From Acholoe squamosa (lineage: Eukaryota; Annelida; Polychaeta; Phyllodocida; Polynoidae), in contig OX439047.1 of NCBI GenBank assembly GCA_949317995.1, positions 854,501 to 918,500 of the forward strand: a stretch of DNA of 64,000 nucleotides, read 5' to 3'. Positions 43,701 through 54,975 of this stretch are shown here, one piece after another (positions within the stretch are counted from its first letter, which is position 1; each line of letters begins with the position of its first letter). The position numbers were made by a program, and so were the translations under genes. Below the pieces are notes generated by a model that did no database searches, had not been told where the DNA came from, and saw only the letters and a program-made list of their open reading frames with translations.

Positions 43701-44520
43701 AGAAAAAATCATGTGTTCAAAGTGTTTTTTGTAAACACTTGGTATTTTCTATGGTTCAGATTGAGTTATTTTATTTATGTGATTGTGTGAGAAAATGTAT
43801 GAGATAAAAACATAATCTGGTGCCTTTTTTATATATATATTTTATATTATATCATGGAGAGATAATTTTTGATTGTGCTGAATACGTAAGATTTATCATG
43901 ATAAATAAGTGATATTGATATATTTATATAAATCACATGATACACAATGTCCTACTACAACCTGCTGAGCCTATACACATTATATGTGATGCCGCCATGT
44001 GGATATCTAGATGTATGGTTATAAATACAGCTATGTCCCTGCTTCATGTAACACCAGGTGTTTGGATAGAACTGTTCTCAATACCGCCCATGGTGTATGG
44101 TGCACCGTCTTCATGAGTCTCAATATAGCTGTCTTAAATAAGGCGCTTGCTTCACTTACCAGCCAGATAACTCTCTGAGCAGATAAGGCAAGGTCCATCA
44201 TGTGTGTCAGCAGGCAAGGGGAAAGGGATATTCGTGTGGGAGTATATTAGTGGTCTTCTCTGTTTGCCTGCTCATATATTTCTGATTTAGAAGATTGACC
44301 AATTCAGAAACCTGTCGATTTGTACATGAAACAGAGGTGGCCGGTATATTGAGACTTGATTGTAGACAGCACCACTTCTAAATCAATATGCTCTGTGTGC
44401 CTCCTGCTGCCTTAAGCTGGACCTAAACGAGTAGTATCGGCCACACAGCATCAGCCACAACAACTTGCTGAAGGAAATCAATCTCTGCCAGCTCTTGGTG
44501 CGTCAAGCTGCTGCGGCTAG
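43700..44520. other. Intergenic sequence downstream of the RING gene
   Basis: AT-rich. No AATAAA was spotted for the RING gene's transcript, so its polyadenylation site remains unplaced. Confidence 0.35.
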
Positions 44521-44521
44521 T

Positions 44522-46285
44522 TTCAAGAGGGCAGCATGGAGCAGTGGTGTCTTGCTGCCTGGACAACACCCTCTGTGTAGTAGTTCCACTGGGCACATCT
44601 AGAGGGCAGCATGGAGCAGTGGTGTCTTACTGCCTGTACAACACCGTCTGTGTAGTAGTTCCATTGGGCACATCTAGAGGGCAGCATGGAGCGGTGGTGT
44701 CTTACTGCCTGTACAAAACCCTCTGTGTAGTAGTTCCATTGGGCACATCTAGAGGGCAGCATGGAGCGGTGGTGTCTTACTGCCTGTGTAACACCCTCTG
44801 TGAAGTAGTTCCATTGGGCACATCTAGAGGGCAGCATGGAGCGGTGGTGTCTTACTGCCTGTGTAACACCCTCTGTGAAGTAGTTCCATTGGGCACATCT
44901 AGAGGGCAGCATGGAGCGGTGGTGTCTTACTGCCTGTGTAACACCCTCTGTGTAGTAGTTCCATTGGGCACATCTAGAGGGCAGCATGGAGCAGTGGTGT
45001 CTTACTGCCTGTGTAACACCCTCTGTGAAGTAGTTCCATTGGGCACATCTAGAGGGCAGCATGGAGCAGTGGTGTCTTACTGCCTGTGTAACACCCTCTG
45101 TGAAGTAGTTCCATTGGGCACATCTAGAGGGCAGCATGGAGCAGTGGTGTCTTACTGCCTGTGTAACACCCTCTGTGAAGTAGTTCCATTAGGCACATCT
45201 AGAGGGCAGCATGGAGCAGTGGTGTCTTGCTGCCTGTGTAACACCCTCTGTGTAGTAGTTCCATTAGGCACATCTAGAGGGCAGCATGGAGCAGTGGTGT
45301 CTTACTGCCTGTGTAACACCCTCTGTGTAGTAGTTCCATTAGGCACATCTAGAGGGCAGCATGGAGCAGTGGTGTCTTGCTGCCTGTGTAACACCCTCTG
45401 TGAAGTAGTTCCATTAGGCACATCTAGAGGGCAGCATGGAGCAGTGGTGTCTTGCTGCCTGTGTAACACCCTCTGTGTAGTAGTTCCATTGGGCACATCT
45501 AGAGGGCAGCATGGAGCAGTGGTGTCTTACTGCCTGTACAACACCCTCTGTGAAGTAGTTCCGTTGGGCACATCTAGAGGGCAGCATGGAGCAGTGGTGT
45601 CTTACTGCCTGTACAACACCGTCTGTGTAGTAGTTCCATTGGACACATCTAGAGGGCAGCATGGAGCAGTGGTGTCTTGCTGCCTGTGTAACACCCTCTG
45701 TGTAGTAGTTCCATTGGGCACATCTAGAGGGCAGCATGGAGCAGTGGTGTCTTACTGCCTGTACAACACCCTCTGTGAAGTAGTTCCGTTGGGCACATCT
45801 AGAGGGCAGCATGGAGCGGTGGTGTCTTGCTGCCTGTGTAACACCCTCTGTGAAGTAGTTCCATTGGGCACATCTAGAGGGCAGCATGGAGCAGTGGTGT
45901 CTTACTGCCTGTACAACACCCTCTGTAAAGTAGTTCCGTTGGGCACATCTAGAGGGCAGCATGGAGCAGTGGTGTCTTACTGCCTGTGCAACACCCTCTG
46001 TGAAGTAGTTCCATTGGGCACATCTAGGGGGCAGCATGGAGTGGTGGTGTCTTACTGCCTGTGCAACACCCTCTGTGTAGTAGTTCCATTGGACACATCT
46101 AGAGGGCAGCATGGAGCAGTGGTGTCTTACTGCCTGTGCAACACCCTCTGTGTAGTAGTTCCATTGGGCACATCTAGAGGGCAGCATGGAGCGGTGGTGT
46201 CTTACTGCCTGTGTAACACCCTCTGTGAAGTAGTTCCACTGGGCACATCTAGAGGGCAGCATGGAGCAGTGGTGTCCGCCTGTGT
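44522..46285. repeat. 75-bp minisatellite (about 23 copies), main block
   Basis: Unit TCTAGAGGGCAGCATGGAGC, AGTGGTGTCTTACTGCCTGT, GTAACACCCTCTGTGAAGTA, GTTCCATTGGGCACA. It gives a 595-codon + frame and long - frames because 75 is divisible by three. The array continues at 46631-46772 and 48591-48735 on the far sides of two insertions. Confidence 0.97.
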
Positions 46286-46291
46286 AACACC

Positions 46292-46630
46292 TGTGAGGCG
46301 CAAATCACCAATCGGCGCAATTCGCAAATAGCGCAGCGCAATTTGAGAATTGCGCAGGATCAGAGCAGCGCAAAGCTCCAATCTTGCGCAAAGCAGCAAT
46401 ATCGGCCATTCGACGAGTATGTCTTGGACTTCAACTCCTTTTTAAAACTCTAAGCAGGATAACTTGACAAACCATAGACCAGTGGTTGAATAACATAAAA
46501 AGGTATCTTTAAAAAATATTAGACAAATGAATTCTATAAATGTGGTAGCAACTTTATGAAAATCTCGCCCATTTGTACCTGGCGCAAAGCAGAATTGGCG
46601 ATATGCGCAGATTGGCGAACTGCGCCTAAC
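46292..46630. mobile_element. 339-bp MITE inserted in the 75-bp array
   Basis: Left end GTGAGGCGCAAATCACCAAT and inverted right end GTTAGGCGCAGTTCGCCAAT match closely, followed by further GCGCA repeats. AACACC lies on both sides (46286-46291 and 46631-46636) as a target duplication. The array reads through if the insert is removed. Confidence 0.75.
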
Positions 46631-46776
46631 AACACCCTCTGTGAAGTAGTTCCATTGGGCACATCTAGAGGGCAGCATGGAGCAGTGGTGTCTTACTGCC
46701 TGTGCAACACCCTCTGTGTAGTAGTTCCACTGGGCACATCTAGAGGGCAGCATGGAGCAGTGGTGTCCGCCTGTGT

Positions 46777-48590
46777 AGGCTGCAGAACACTAATTATTTT
46801 TCCACTGTTGGCCTATATAGCTTTTGGGCGAAAATAAAATACTTGTGCAAGTATCTGGGCTTAGCCACTATTATTTTCTTGTAGATATACATTTTTCCCA
46901 ATAATTTAGGGCCATGGCATGTGGTACAATGTGATTAACTTTTTTGCTATAGGCCTTAGAGTGCGGACATACCCAGATTTGGGGGTTTTGCAGTGAATGA
47001 TTTCAATACATTCTCTAATTAAATAGAGTGCACCCCCCTCAACTTACCATCAAATATCAGCCTAAATAACACTCAAATCTATTAATATACACCCTAAGGA
47101 TTAATTTGATACCTGGTTTGCCTACCCACTGTCAGATTTTAGACCAATAATCATTGTACAACACCCTTCAGTGCGGAGCTACAAAGTGTCTCCTGCTGCC
47201 ACCTCCCGTCAATTAGTGTACTGCAACCTAAAGGCCTGGGTTGGAATCTTGGTGGTCAATGAAATAGCTTGGAAAGCTTTTATTCACTGGCCCAGTAATG
47301 TCTTATCCAGAATCTTTTACTTTTATGCTCCTCAGGCCCCTTAAATCTCTCTGAGAATCACTTCCCAGAGCGGGTATCAGTCTGTGCGCTCTCTGTAGAT
47401 TTTATCGATTTCTAGCATTGACATGGACATATGGTGCTTTCACATAGAAAATATGATCACAGGGCCAAGAAATTTGACATGCTGATAGCCAAGGGGCACC
47501 ACGTGACGTGCTGAGTGTTATTCTCTCTCTAGGTGCTATAATTCACAGAAATATCTAACTAAAATGTATGAAAAACCCTCGGAAATATAATGATATAAAG
47601 GAATAAATTCAACAAAATGCATCTTAACTCCATGTGTAATGGCTTAGATGGCCCCATTTACACATTATTCAAGCTCCCCCATATAAGGACAACAAAATTT
47701 ACCAGATATGGTGAATACAAGGACATTTTATTAAGTGTCAGTAAACATTCATTGGCTGCATAGCTCGGGGAGAGAAAAATGATGTTTTCCCCAGATGCAT
47801 GAAAAGGCCTCCCATAGAGCACTGAGGACGATAGAAATAGATGGAAACAGCTGAGAATTTAAAATTCAGGTCATTCTGACCCTGAAAACCATAATTTTGG
47901 TTACCTGGCACCCCCAAGAGAGAAGTATCAGGCTTGCGGATTGACACCAGAATATTTCTCATAAACCTCTCCAAGGCCGAAACTCCGCTACTACGATTTT
48001 CAGTGATTTCTCACTAATTTTATTGATTCCCTTGCCCTTTCTCACCATAACATTGTCAAACTGACTTGCCCTAAGCAAAATAAACACATTTTAGCGAGAT
48101 TTGACAAACTTGGTAGAAGGCCCTATATAGCCCGTAGAGGCTGCAGAACACTAATTATTTTTCCACTGTTGGCCTATATAGCTTTTGGGCGAAAATAAAA
48201 TACTTGTGCAAGTATCTGGGCTTAGCCACTATTATTTTCTTGTAGATATACATTTTTCCCAATAATTTAGGGCCATGGCATGTGGTACAATGTGATTAAC
48301 TTTTTTGCTATAGGCCTTAGAGTGCGGACATACCCAGATTTGGGGGTTTTGCAGTGAATGATTTCAATACATTCTCTAATTAAATAGAGTGCACCCCCCT
48401 CAACTTACCATCAAATATCAGCCTAAATAACACTCAAATCTATTAATATACACCCTAAGGATTAATTTGATACCTGGTTTGCCTACCCACTGTCAGATTT
48501 TAGACCAATAATCATTGTACAACACCCTTCAGTGCGGAGCTACAAAGTGTCTCCTGCTGCCACCTCCCGTCAATTAGTGTACTGCAACCT
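46777..48590. mobile_element. 1.8-kb element with 453-bp direct terminal repeats (LTR-like, AGG...CCT)
   Basis: Two copies of 453 bp (46777-47229 and 48138-48590) appear identical by eye, start AGGCTGCAGAACAC and end TGTACTGCAACCT. They flank a 908-bp interior with no coding frame. GTGT precedes the left copy (46773-46776) and follows the right copy (48591-48594), and the interrupted 75-bp unit is restored if the element is removed. This is the structure of a non-autonomous LTR retrotransposon (TRIM/LARD type), but the ends are AG...CT rather than TG...CA and no primer-binding site or polypurine tract is obvious. Identical repeats imply a recent insertion. Confidence 0.75.
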
Positions 48591-48734
48591 GTGTAACACC
48601 GTCTGTGTAGTAGTTCCATTGGGCACATCTAGAGGGCAGCATGTAGCAGTGGTGTCCGCCTGTGTAACACCGTCTGTGTAGTAGTTCCATTGGGCACATC
48701 TAGAGGGCAGCATGGAGCAGTGGTGTCTTGGCAT

Positions 48735-49303
48735 GTTATACAGTGAGTGAGTCTGGTAATGTGCAGAACTTTCATGCGATCAGAGACAAGATGGCTGCAC
48801 ACTCTAAGTATCCCGTGTCAGGCCCAAACTGGTGACTCAAGATATCGCTGAATAGTTCATTAAATGAGACATGTGTATGGACGCCTCCAGCTCATTAGTC
48901 TGTTATTAACACATTGATACTAGTCTGTCAATGAGATCTTCATTCTCAAAGAGAGGAGATTTTTTTCATACTAGAGTTGAATTGATTTAACTGATATTAT
49001 TTTCTTCTTTTTTGTATTGCTTTGTAAATCTGCAGGCAGTGGAGAGGAAATCTGCCAGGTTTGATTTAAAATATGACACTCACATTCCAACACTGGGGAC
49101 CTCCTTGATTATTGCTTATAGCAGTTAGTGTAGCCTTGATAATAACTCTCATTAAGAACACATATTGCCCCATGACATATTGAGCAAACATCATAGATCG
49201 TTTCTAGTAGTGATTGTGTCTAGCACCTTTATTTGGTCAATTGGTCAATGCTATCATACATGTACTGCCTCGTCTAGACCACACCGATAACTGATGATAA
49301 TGA
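48735..49303. other. Unique intergenic sequence
   Basis: No feature is recognised. Confidence 0.4.
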
Positions 49304-49640
49304 CAGAGGCGTAGGAAGCAAATCTTCATTGGGGGGCCAAGTGAGGGCCCCACTTTGACCACCTTGAATTGTCGGCTCAGGCGCACTAGCGCCTACACAT
49401 ACCTATTTAAAATTTGTATAGAAAAGTATTTTTTGATGAATTTTAGATCTGATTTGAGGCCCAGGCCCCCATTTTCCCTATTATCATTACTATATCAATC
49501 TTATTTGAGGCGCAAAATCTTATCTCTTGTTCAATTTATTATGAATTCTATGCAAATTTTGGGGGGGGGGGCCGAGACATACTCAGGCCCCACCTCCTTC
49601 ATGTTTTGGGGGCCCAGGCCCCCCTTTTCCTACGCCCCTG
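49304..49640. mobile_element. hAT-like MITE, copy 1
   Basis: Starts CAGAGGCGTAGGAAGCAAAT and ends TTTTCCTACGCCCCTG, giving TIRs CAGRGGCGTAGGAA. TAATGA flanks both sides (49298-49303, 49641-49646). Interior has G-runs and GGCCCAGGCCCCC. No transposase. Confidence 0.8.
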
Positions 49641-50054
49641 TAATGAGTGCATTTACTTTGGTACCTATAGGGAGGGTTGCCGTTGTTCACTTTAACGCTA
49701 GATGGTGCTGTGTTCAGGAGTTTGGCCTCATTTTGGCCGGATGACATCACAGGGCAGTATCTATAGATTATTGGTTCTGTGCAATGTACACTCCAGGGAC
49801 TGGCTGTCCACTGGGGGCTGTACTATATATAGATTAAGTAATTGGAAGTACCAAGGACATTCTGGACAGGTGCATCCACATCCCTGATGCATGTACCCAC
49901 TAGATGGCCTCATGATCGGGGGTCAGGGAATACGTCTTCGCCTAAGACCTAACCCCAAGGGCCACTACAGGCCCTTGCTCAAGGAAAGGCTGACAGGATC
50001 TGCGAAAAGGGCCCTTAGTGCAGAGTGCATTAAGGTCCACATTCCCAGTACATG

Positions 50055-50056
<2 letters not shown>

Positions 50057-50122
<66 letters not shown>
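50057..50122. repeat. (TA)n microsatellite
   Basis: About 62 bp of perfect TA dinucleotides. Confidence 0.95.
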
Positions 50123-50123
<1 letters not shown>

Positions 50124-50522
50124 TGAAAGGCTAGAGGAATGAAACAAACACATATATGTTTGTTTCATTCCTATAGCCTCAGAACAGTTCAAAACCTGTA
50201 TCAAAAAGTCACCCTTTCTTGCCATGTTCATCTAACGTGAAGATGGAAATACAATTACACTGAAACTTGGTGATGAGGGGAATACATTTGTTTTTTATGT
50301 CGAGGAGTCATAAAATGCTATATAGATTACCCAAAGTGCATACCTACAATTTGTTCACACTGCTTCACTGTATACAAGCCTTGTATATCTCACACAGTAT
50401 GATGTAAATGTATAAATGTTGATAATTATTTAATCCCATTGTGATTTCACACAGCCGTGTGAGGTGGTTCCGCAATGCGCCATGATGCGCATATTATCAC
50501 CAGTCATGTCAATAGTCAAGTA

Positions 50523-50712
50523 AACCGTATTGTTCTGTATAAGCACTCAGTATTTGAATAAGCACCAGGTTTTTAAATAAATGCCGGTCACAAATAAGTG
50601 CTGCTGAAAATTCACTTCACTTTGATTCATGAATAACCACTGGGGTTATAGTCTGGTTGAAATCAATGAATGGCACAGGTGCTTATCAACTTATACAGAC
50701 CTATATGGAATG
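50523..50712. mobile_element. TAAGCRCC dispersed TIR element, near-complete copy
   Basis: Left end AACCGTATTGTTCTGTATAA then GCACTCAG. The right end CAACTTATACAGACCTATAT is its approximate inverse. Interior TTGAATAAGCACCAGG and TGAAATCAATGAATGGCAC follow family order. Confidence 0.6.
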
Positions 50713-50780
50713 TCCCATGCTTGTCGGCTGTTCTGGATGATTTAGGTCCGATTTTTTTATATCCGACAGATTCGATATGG

Positions 50781-51087
50781 CAGAGGCGTAGGAAGCAAAT
50801 CTTCATTGGGGGGGCCCAGCGGGTCCCCACCATGGTCACCTTGTATTGTTGACTCAAGTGCAATAGCACCTCATTTGTTGAATTTTTATCTCATTTTAGG
50901 CTCAGGCTCCCATTTTCCCTATCCCATTACTGTATCAATCTACTTTGATAATGCAAACATTTAGCGTCTAGTTCAATTCATAATGAATTCTTGACAAATT
51001 TTGGGGGGGCCCAGACATACTCAGGCCCACCTGCTTTATGATTAGGGGGGCCCGGGGCCCCCTGGCCCCCCTTTTCCTACGCCCCTG
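50781..51087. mobile_element. hAT-like MITE, copy 2
   Basis: Same ends as the copy at 49304 (CAGAGGCGTAGGAAGC ... CCTACGCCCCTG), flanked by a perfect 7-bp direct repeat GATATGG (50774-50780, 51088-51094). Confidence 0.85.
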
Positions 51088-51428
51088 GATATGGTCACAA
51101 GAGAACAGGACAGGGCGGAAAGAGTAGAAGGAAAATGGCGAGTGTGTGAAAGTATAAAAGAGGACAGTGGTGGGTAGGGGGGATGATAATGGAGACCAGA
51201 GGGGGTTTAAAATATGAAGGAGGGTTAATGGGGACAAGGCGGGGGGGGGGAGATTATGAGTGGAGAAAGAGAGTGTGATTATGAGACCATAATTTGACGC
51301 ATTGATACTTGAACTAACCGCTGTGACAGTGATAAATGAATAAATTATTTGTAAATTATTTATTTAAGTCTTGTTCTGTGAGTGTTATTTGTGCCATATT
51401 TTGTGTATGACCTGCATTTCTATTCTGG

Positions 51429-51805
51429 TGTAGAGGTACACTTTACTAAACCATAGGAGTTGGGTACCGTCTGACGTGGCGGGTGAGTCGAGTCGTCGGA
51501 CGTTCCTCAGGTTCCGGATAGGTGGCAGCACCGATCCGGGTCTGTGGGGACATCTGACGACGAACACCTGGGTCCGTATATAAAGCCCAGGGCTCAGCCG
51601 CTACGTCAGAGGCCCTTCTGGCCTCCACACTATGTAAACCACTGTCTTTTAATATTAGCTGCCTCTTTGATATCATTCGGCAGCCGTGAGTGTGCATTAA
51701 GTAATAAACCTAACCGTTGGCATACACTTGGAATACTGTCTTACTCTTTCTTTCCGAATCGTAAGACCCGAACCCCCCAGGTCCGTAAGGCCACAAACCC
51801 TTACA
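51429..51805 (+). mobile_element. Solo LTR related to the Ty3/gypsy element
   Basis: Begins TGTAGAGGTACACTTTAC and ends CCCTTACA. It carries TATATAAA (51577-51584) and AATAAA (51703-51708) in promoter-to-poly(A) order and shares TGTAGRGGTA, GGTGGCAGCACC and GGGTCYGT blocks with the LTR at 54350. No internal coding region adjoins and no clean target duplication was seen. Confidence 0.6.
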
Positions 51806-51849
51806 CTATGTTAATGTTGAAAATCAACTTTCTATCTTTATGAGCTGCT

Positions 51850-52310
51850 AACACATGAGTGCATCGTGCCCAATGGTCGTCATGATGCACCAATAAAGTG
51901 CATCATGCCCTACCTCTCAGAGTGTATCAACCCCATACAGTTGGCATGATGCATGAATGTAGCCTTGGTGAGTTACACACCAGGGCTACGTTCATGCATC
52001 ATGCCGACCAATGGGCATGATGCGTTAATTCAGCAGCGCCCCTTAAAGAGTCAATTGGAGCATTATGCCACCTCTATGGGGAAGATTTTGGTTGGCTAGC
52101 TGTCTGTATTTTGGGGACAGAGTACAGGAAGGCCATGCCTAAGAAGTTACCAATCATCCTCTGTTTTCACACTTACTCACAAGTGGGCACCCTTTCACCT
52201 GTCTCTCCTATAAAGATGCCCTGCTGTCGTAATCACCAGGGCCGTATTCACCCGATACAGTAATGCATCATGACGACCAATGGCCATGATGCATTAATCT
52301 AATAGGGTGT
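51850..52310. repeat. GCATCATG hairpin cluster
   Basis: Includes a hairpin at 51940-52008: GTTGGCATGATGCATGAATG..GCC pairs with GGC..CGTTCATGCATCATGCCGAC. Flanked by several GTCATGATGCACCAAT and GGGCATGATGC strings. Confidence 0.75.
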
Positions 52311-53020
52311 GGTCATTATTTATCAAAGGGGGGTGAGGGGGAGTTTATACAGGTAAAAAATGTTTTATGCCTCAATCCTTGATGTCAGTCCTCCTGGGCT
52401 TGAGGAACATAAGATTTTTAAGCCACTTTTTGATCTATAGTAGTGTGCAGGCTTTTTTTGATAATTATTTTATGTCCTCCGCCCTCAAAGTTTTTATGCC
52501 CTCCTCCCCTCAAACCCACCATCCGCTGCTGATAAATAATGACCAGTACCTTAGCCGTCCTTCATAGATGCCCGATGAAACATTAAGCTTAATACGGCAT
52601 GTATGATGTACACGCTGCATATAAGATGTTTTTCTCATTTCGTGCTAGGTGTAAAATGTATGTGCTTATTTTGAAACTAAAATAATTGTAATACAGCATA
52701 TTCTTTTTCAGAAAATAAAAATAAAAGAAAGAAGGGAGATTTATTTTTAATATGAGGCAAGTTTCAGTTATTATATTCATGTTGTCTAAATTCTAGATTT
52801 AGAGTGTCACTGATTTCAGCATCATTTACAGCTCATGGATTTCCCAAAGTTCCCAAGGTGGAAAATTACCAATGACAAAGGACATATATTAAGCTTGAGT
52901 GTAATTTCTTTTAAGTTCTTATCATTATGGAAATCACTAAACGTGTTTTGTCAGACCAGTGGCAATTTATCTAAAATCTTGAGGGAGGGAAGGGGGTATG
53001 TTGTAAAATGAAAATGTCCC
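52311..53020. other. Unique AT-rich sequence
   Basis: No supported gene; short frames are compositional. Confidence 0.4.
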
Positions 53021-54349
53021 AACTGCTTCTATTACCGTAGTGGTCCATTTAACTGCTTCTATTACCATAGTGGTCCATTTAACTGCTTCTATTACTGTTG
53101 TGGTCCCTTTAACTGCTTCTATTACCGTAGTGGTCCCTTTAACTGCTTCTATTACTGTAGTGGTCCCTTTAACTGCTTCTATTACTGTAGTGGTCCCTTT
53201 AACTGCTTCTATTACCGTAGTGGTCCCTTTAACTGCTTCTATTACCGTAGTGGTCCCTTTAACTGCTTCTATTACCGTAGTGGTCCATTTAACTGCTTCT
53301 ATTACCTTAGTGGTCCATTTAACTGCTTCTATTACCTTAGTGGTCCATTTAACTACTTCTATTACTGTAGTGGTCCATTTAACTGCTTCTATTACCTTAG
53401 TGGTCCCTTTAACTGCTTCTATTACCTTAGTGGTCCATTTAACTGCTTCTATTACCATAGTGGTCCCTTTAACTGCTTCTATTACTGTAGTGGTCCATTT
53501 AACTGCTTCTATTACCATAGTGGTCCATTTAACTGCCTCTATTACCTTAGTGGTCCATTTAACTGCTTCTATTACCTTAGTGGTCCCTTTAACTGCTTCT
53601 ATTACCGTAGTGGTCCACTTAACTGCTTCTATTACCATAGTGGTCCCTTTAACTGCTTCTATTACCATAGTGGTCCCTTTAACTGCTTCTATTACCGCAG
53701 TGGTCCGTTTAACTGCTTCTATTACCGTAGTGGTCCCTTTAACTGCTTCTATTACCGTAGTGGTCCCTTTAATTGCTTCTATAACCGTAGTGGTCCCTTT
53801 AACTGCTTCTTTTACCATACTGGTCCCTTTAACTGCTTCTATTACCATAGTGGTCCATTTAACTGCTTCTATTACCTTAGTGGTCCCTTTAACTGCTTCT
53901 ATTACCGTAGTGGTCCATTTAACTGCTTCTATTACCGTAGTGGTCCATTGAACTGCTTCTATTACCGTAGTGGTCAATTTAACTGCTTCTATTACCGTAG
54001 TGGTCCCTTTAACTGCTTCTATTACCATAGTGGTCCATTTAACTGCTTCTATTACCGTAGTGGTCCATTTAACTGCTTCTATTACCATAGTGGTCCCTTT
54101 AACTGCTTCTATTACCGTAGTTGTCCCTTTAACTGCTTCTATTACCATAGTGGTCCATTTAACTGCTTCTATTACCGTAGTAGTCCATTTAACTGCTTCT
54201 TTTACCGTAGTGGTCCCTTTAACTGCTTCTATTACCGTAGTGGTTTATTTTACTGCTTCTATTACCGTAGTGGTCCATTCAAACGTTTCTATTACCATAG
54301 TGGTTTATTTAACTGCTTCTGTTACCGTAGTGGTCCATTTAAACGCTTC
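53021..54349. repeat. 30-bp minisatellite (about 44 copies)
   Basis: Unit AACTGCTTCTATTACCGTAG + TGGTCCATTT, with CATTT/CCTTT and CCGTAG/CCATAG/CTGTAG variants. Period 30 makes long frames on both strands. The array is cut in mid-unit at 54349 by the LTR retrotransposon. Confidence 0.97.
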
Positions 54350-54759
54350 TGTAGGGGTATGGTATTTACACTTTACGTTCATGTACCCGTGAGACTCAGA
54401 CCTAGGTCCTTCGGGTGTAGTGGGGGAATCCGGATGGCAGGTGGCAGCACCTGCCTCTGGGTTCGTATCCATTACACCAGGGGGCCTACCACTCATCCGC
54501 CACACATCATGTAGCCGGTCTGAGTTTCGCGGGCTTTTCCCCTATATAAGGCTGGTCCTAGCCCATGTTCTTCAGTAGTGGTTTACCCACTGCTCAACCA
54601 GGTCTTTACCCGAAAGGGTAACCGAATGCCCTAGTAGCATGTAGTCCTCTGAGGCTGTGATCGTATGTAACATAAGCTATGAAATAAAAGCTCGGTTGCC
54701 TACCCGGAAACTTTTCTCTCTCTTCGTTATGATCTAACTTAACGAGACGAACCACTACA
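54350..54759 (+). repeat. 5' LTR of the Ty3/gypsy element
   Basis: 410 bp from TGTAGGGGTATGG to CCACTACA (inverted TGTAG/CTACA ends). TATATAA at 54543-54549 and AATAAA at 54683-54688 define U3-R-U5. A GGTGGCAGCACCTGCC palindrome lies in U3. Confidence 0.85.
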
Positions 54760-54779
54760 CTGGTGCTGTGACCAGTTGG
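54760..54779 (+). promoter_or_regulatory. Primer-binding site region
   Basis: CTGGTGCTGTGACCAGTTGG directly follows the LTR; TGG one base after the LTR is the expected complement of a tRNA CCA end. The tRNA was not identified. Confidence 0.6.
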
Positions 54780-54802
54780 TCTTCGGGTAAGCGCAGTCAG
54801 AA

Positions 54803-54964
54803 ATGACTGAGCTGAGCCCAGTTAGGGGAAATGGCCCAAATCATGAGCTAAACTCCCCGATGGAGGATGGTGAAATCAAGTCACCACCCCAAGGTACAGA
54901 GTGGAGAGATCCACTGGAACACTACTGTCATACTAGTGATTGGCATGATCAAGTTGTCATATGA
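54803..54964 (+). pseudogene. gag: N-terminal gag segment, cut off by insertion
   Basis: About 53 codons beginning MTELSPVRGNGPNHELNSP, ending at a TGA (54961-54963) a few bases before an inserted element (54976-56265). Excising one copy of the 8-bp duplication plus the insert brings this frame into the main gag frame, which supports it as the true N-terminus. The TGA is then an extra nonsense codon. Confidence 0.55.
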
Positions 54965-54975
54965 GAAATATCATA

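Noticed and set aside
44523-46331. 595-codon + ORF and several - ORFs
   Set aside because: Pure translation of the 75-bp minisatellite; no start context, domain or splice evidence.
49355-50142. ORFs including an Ile-Tyr repeat protein
   Set aside because: They translate the hAT-like MITE and the (TA)n microsatellite.
52967-54514. 393-codon - ORF and 303-codon + ORF
   Set aside because: Translation of the 30-bp array in multiples of ten residues; the flanking unique ends are short.
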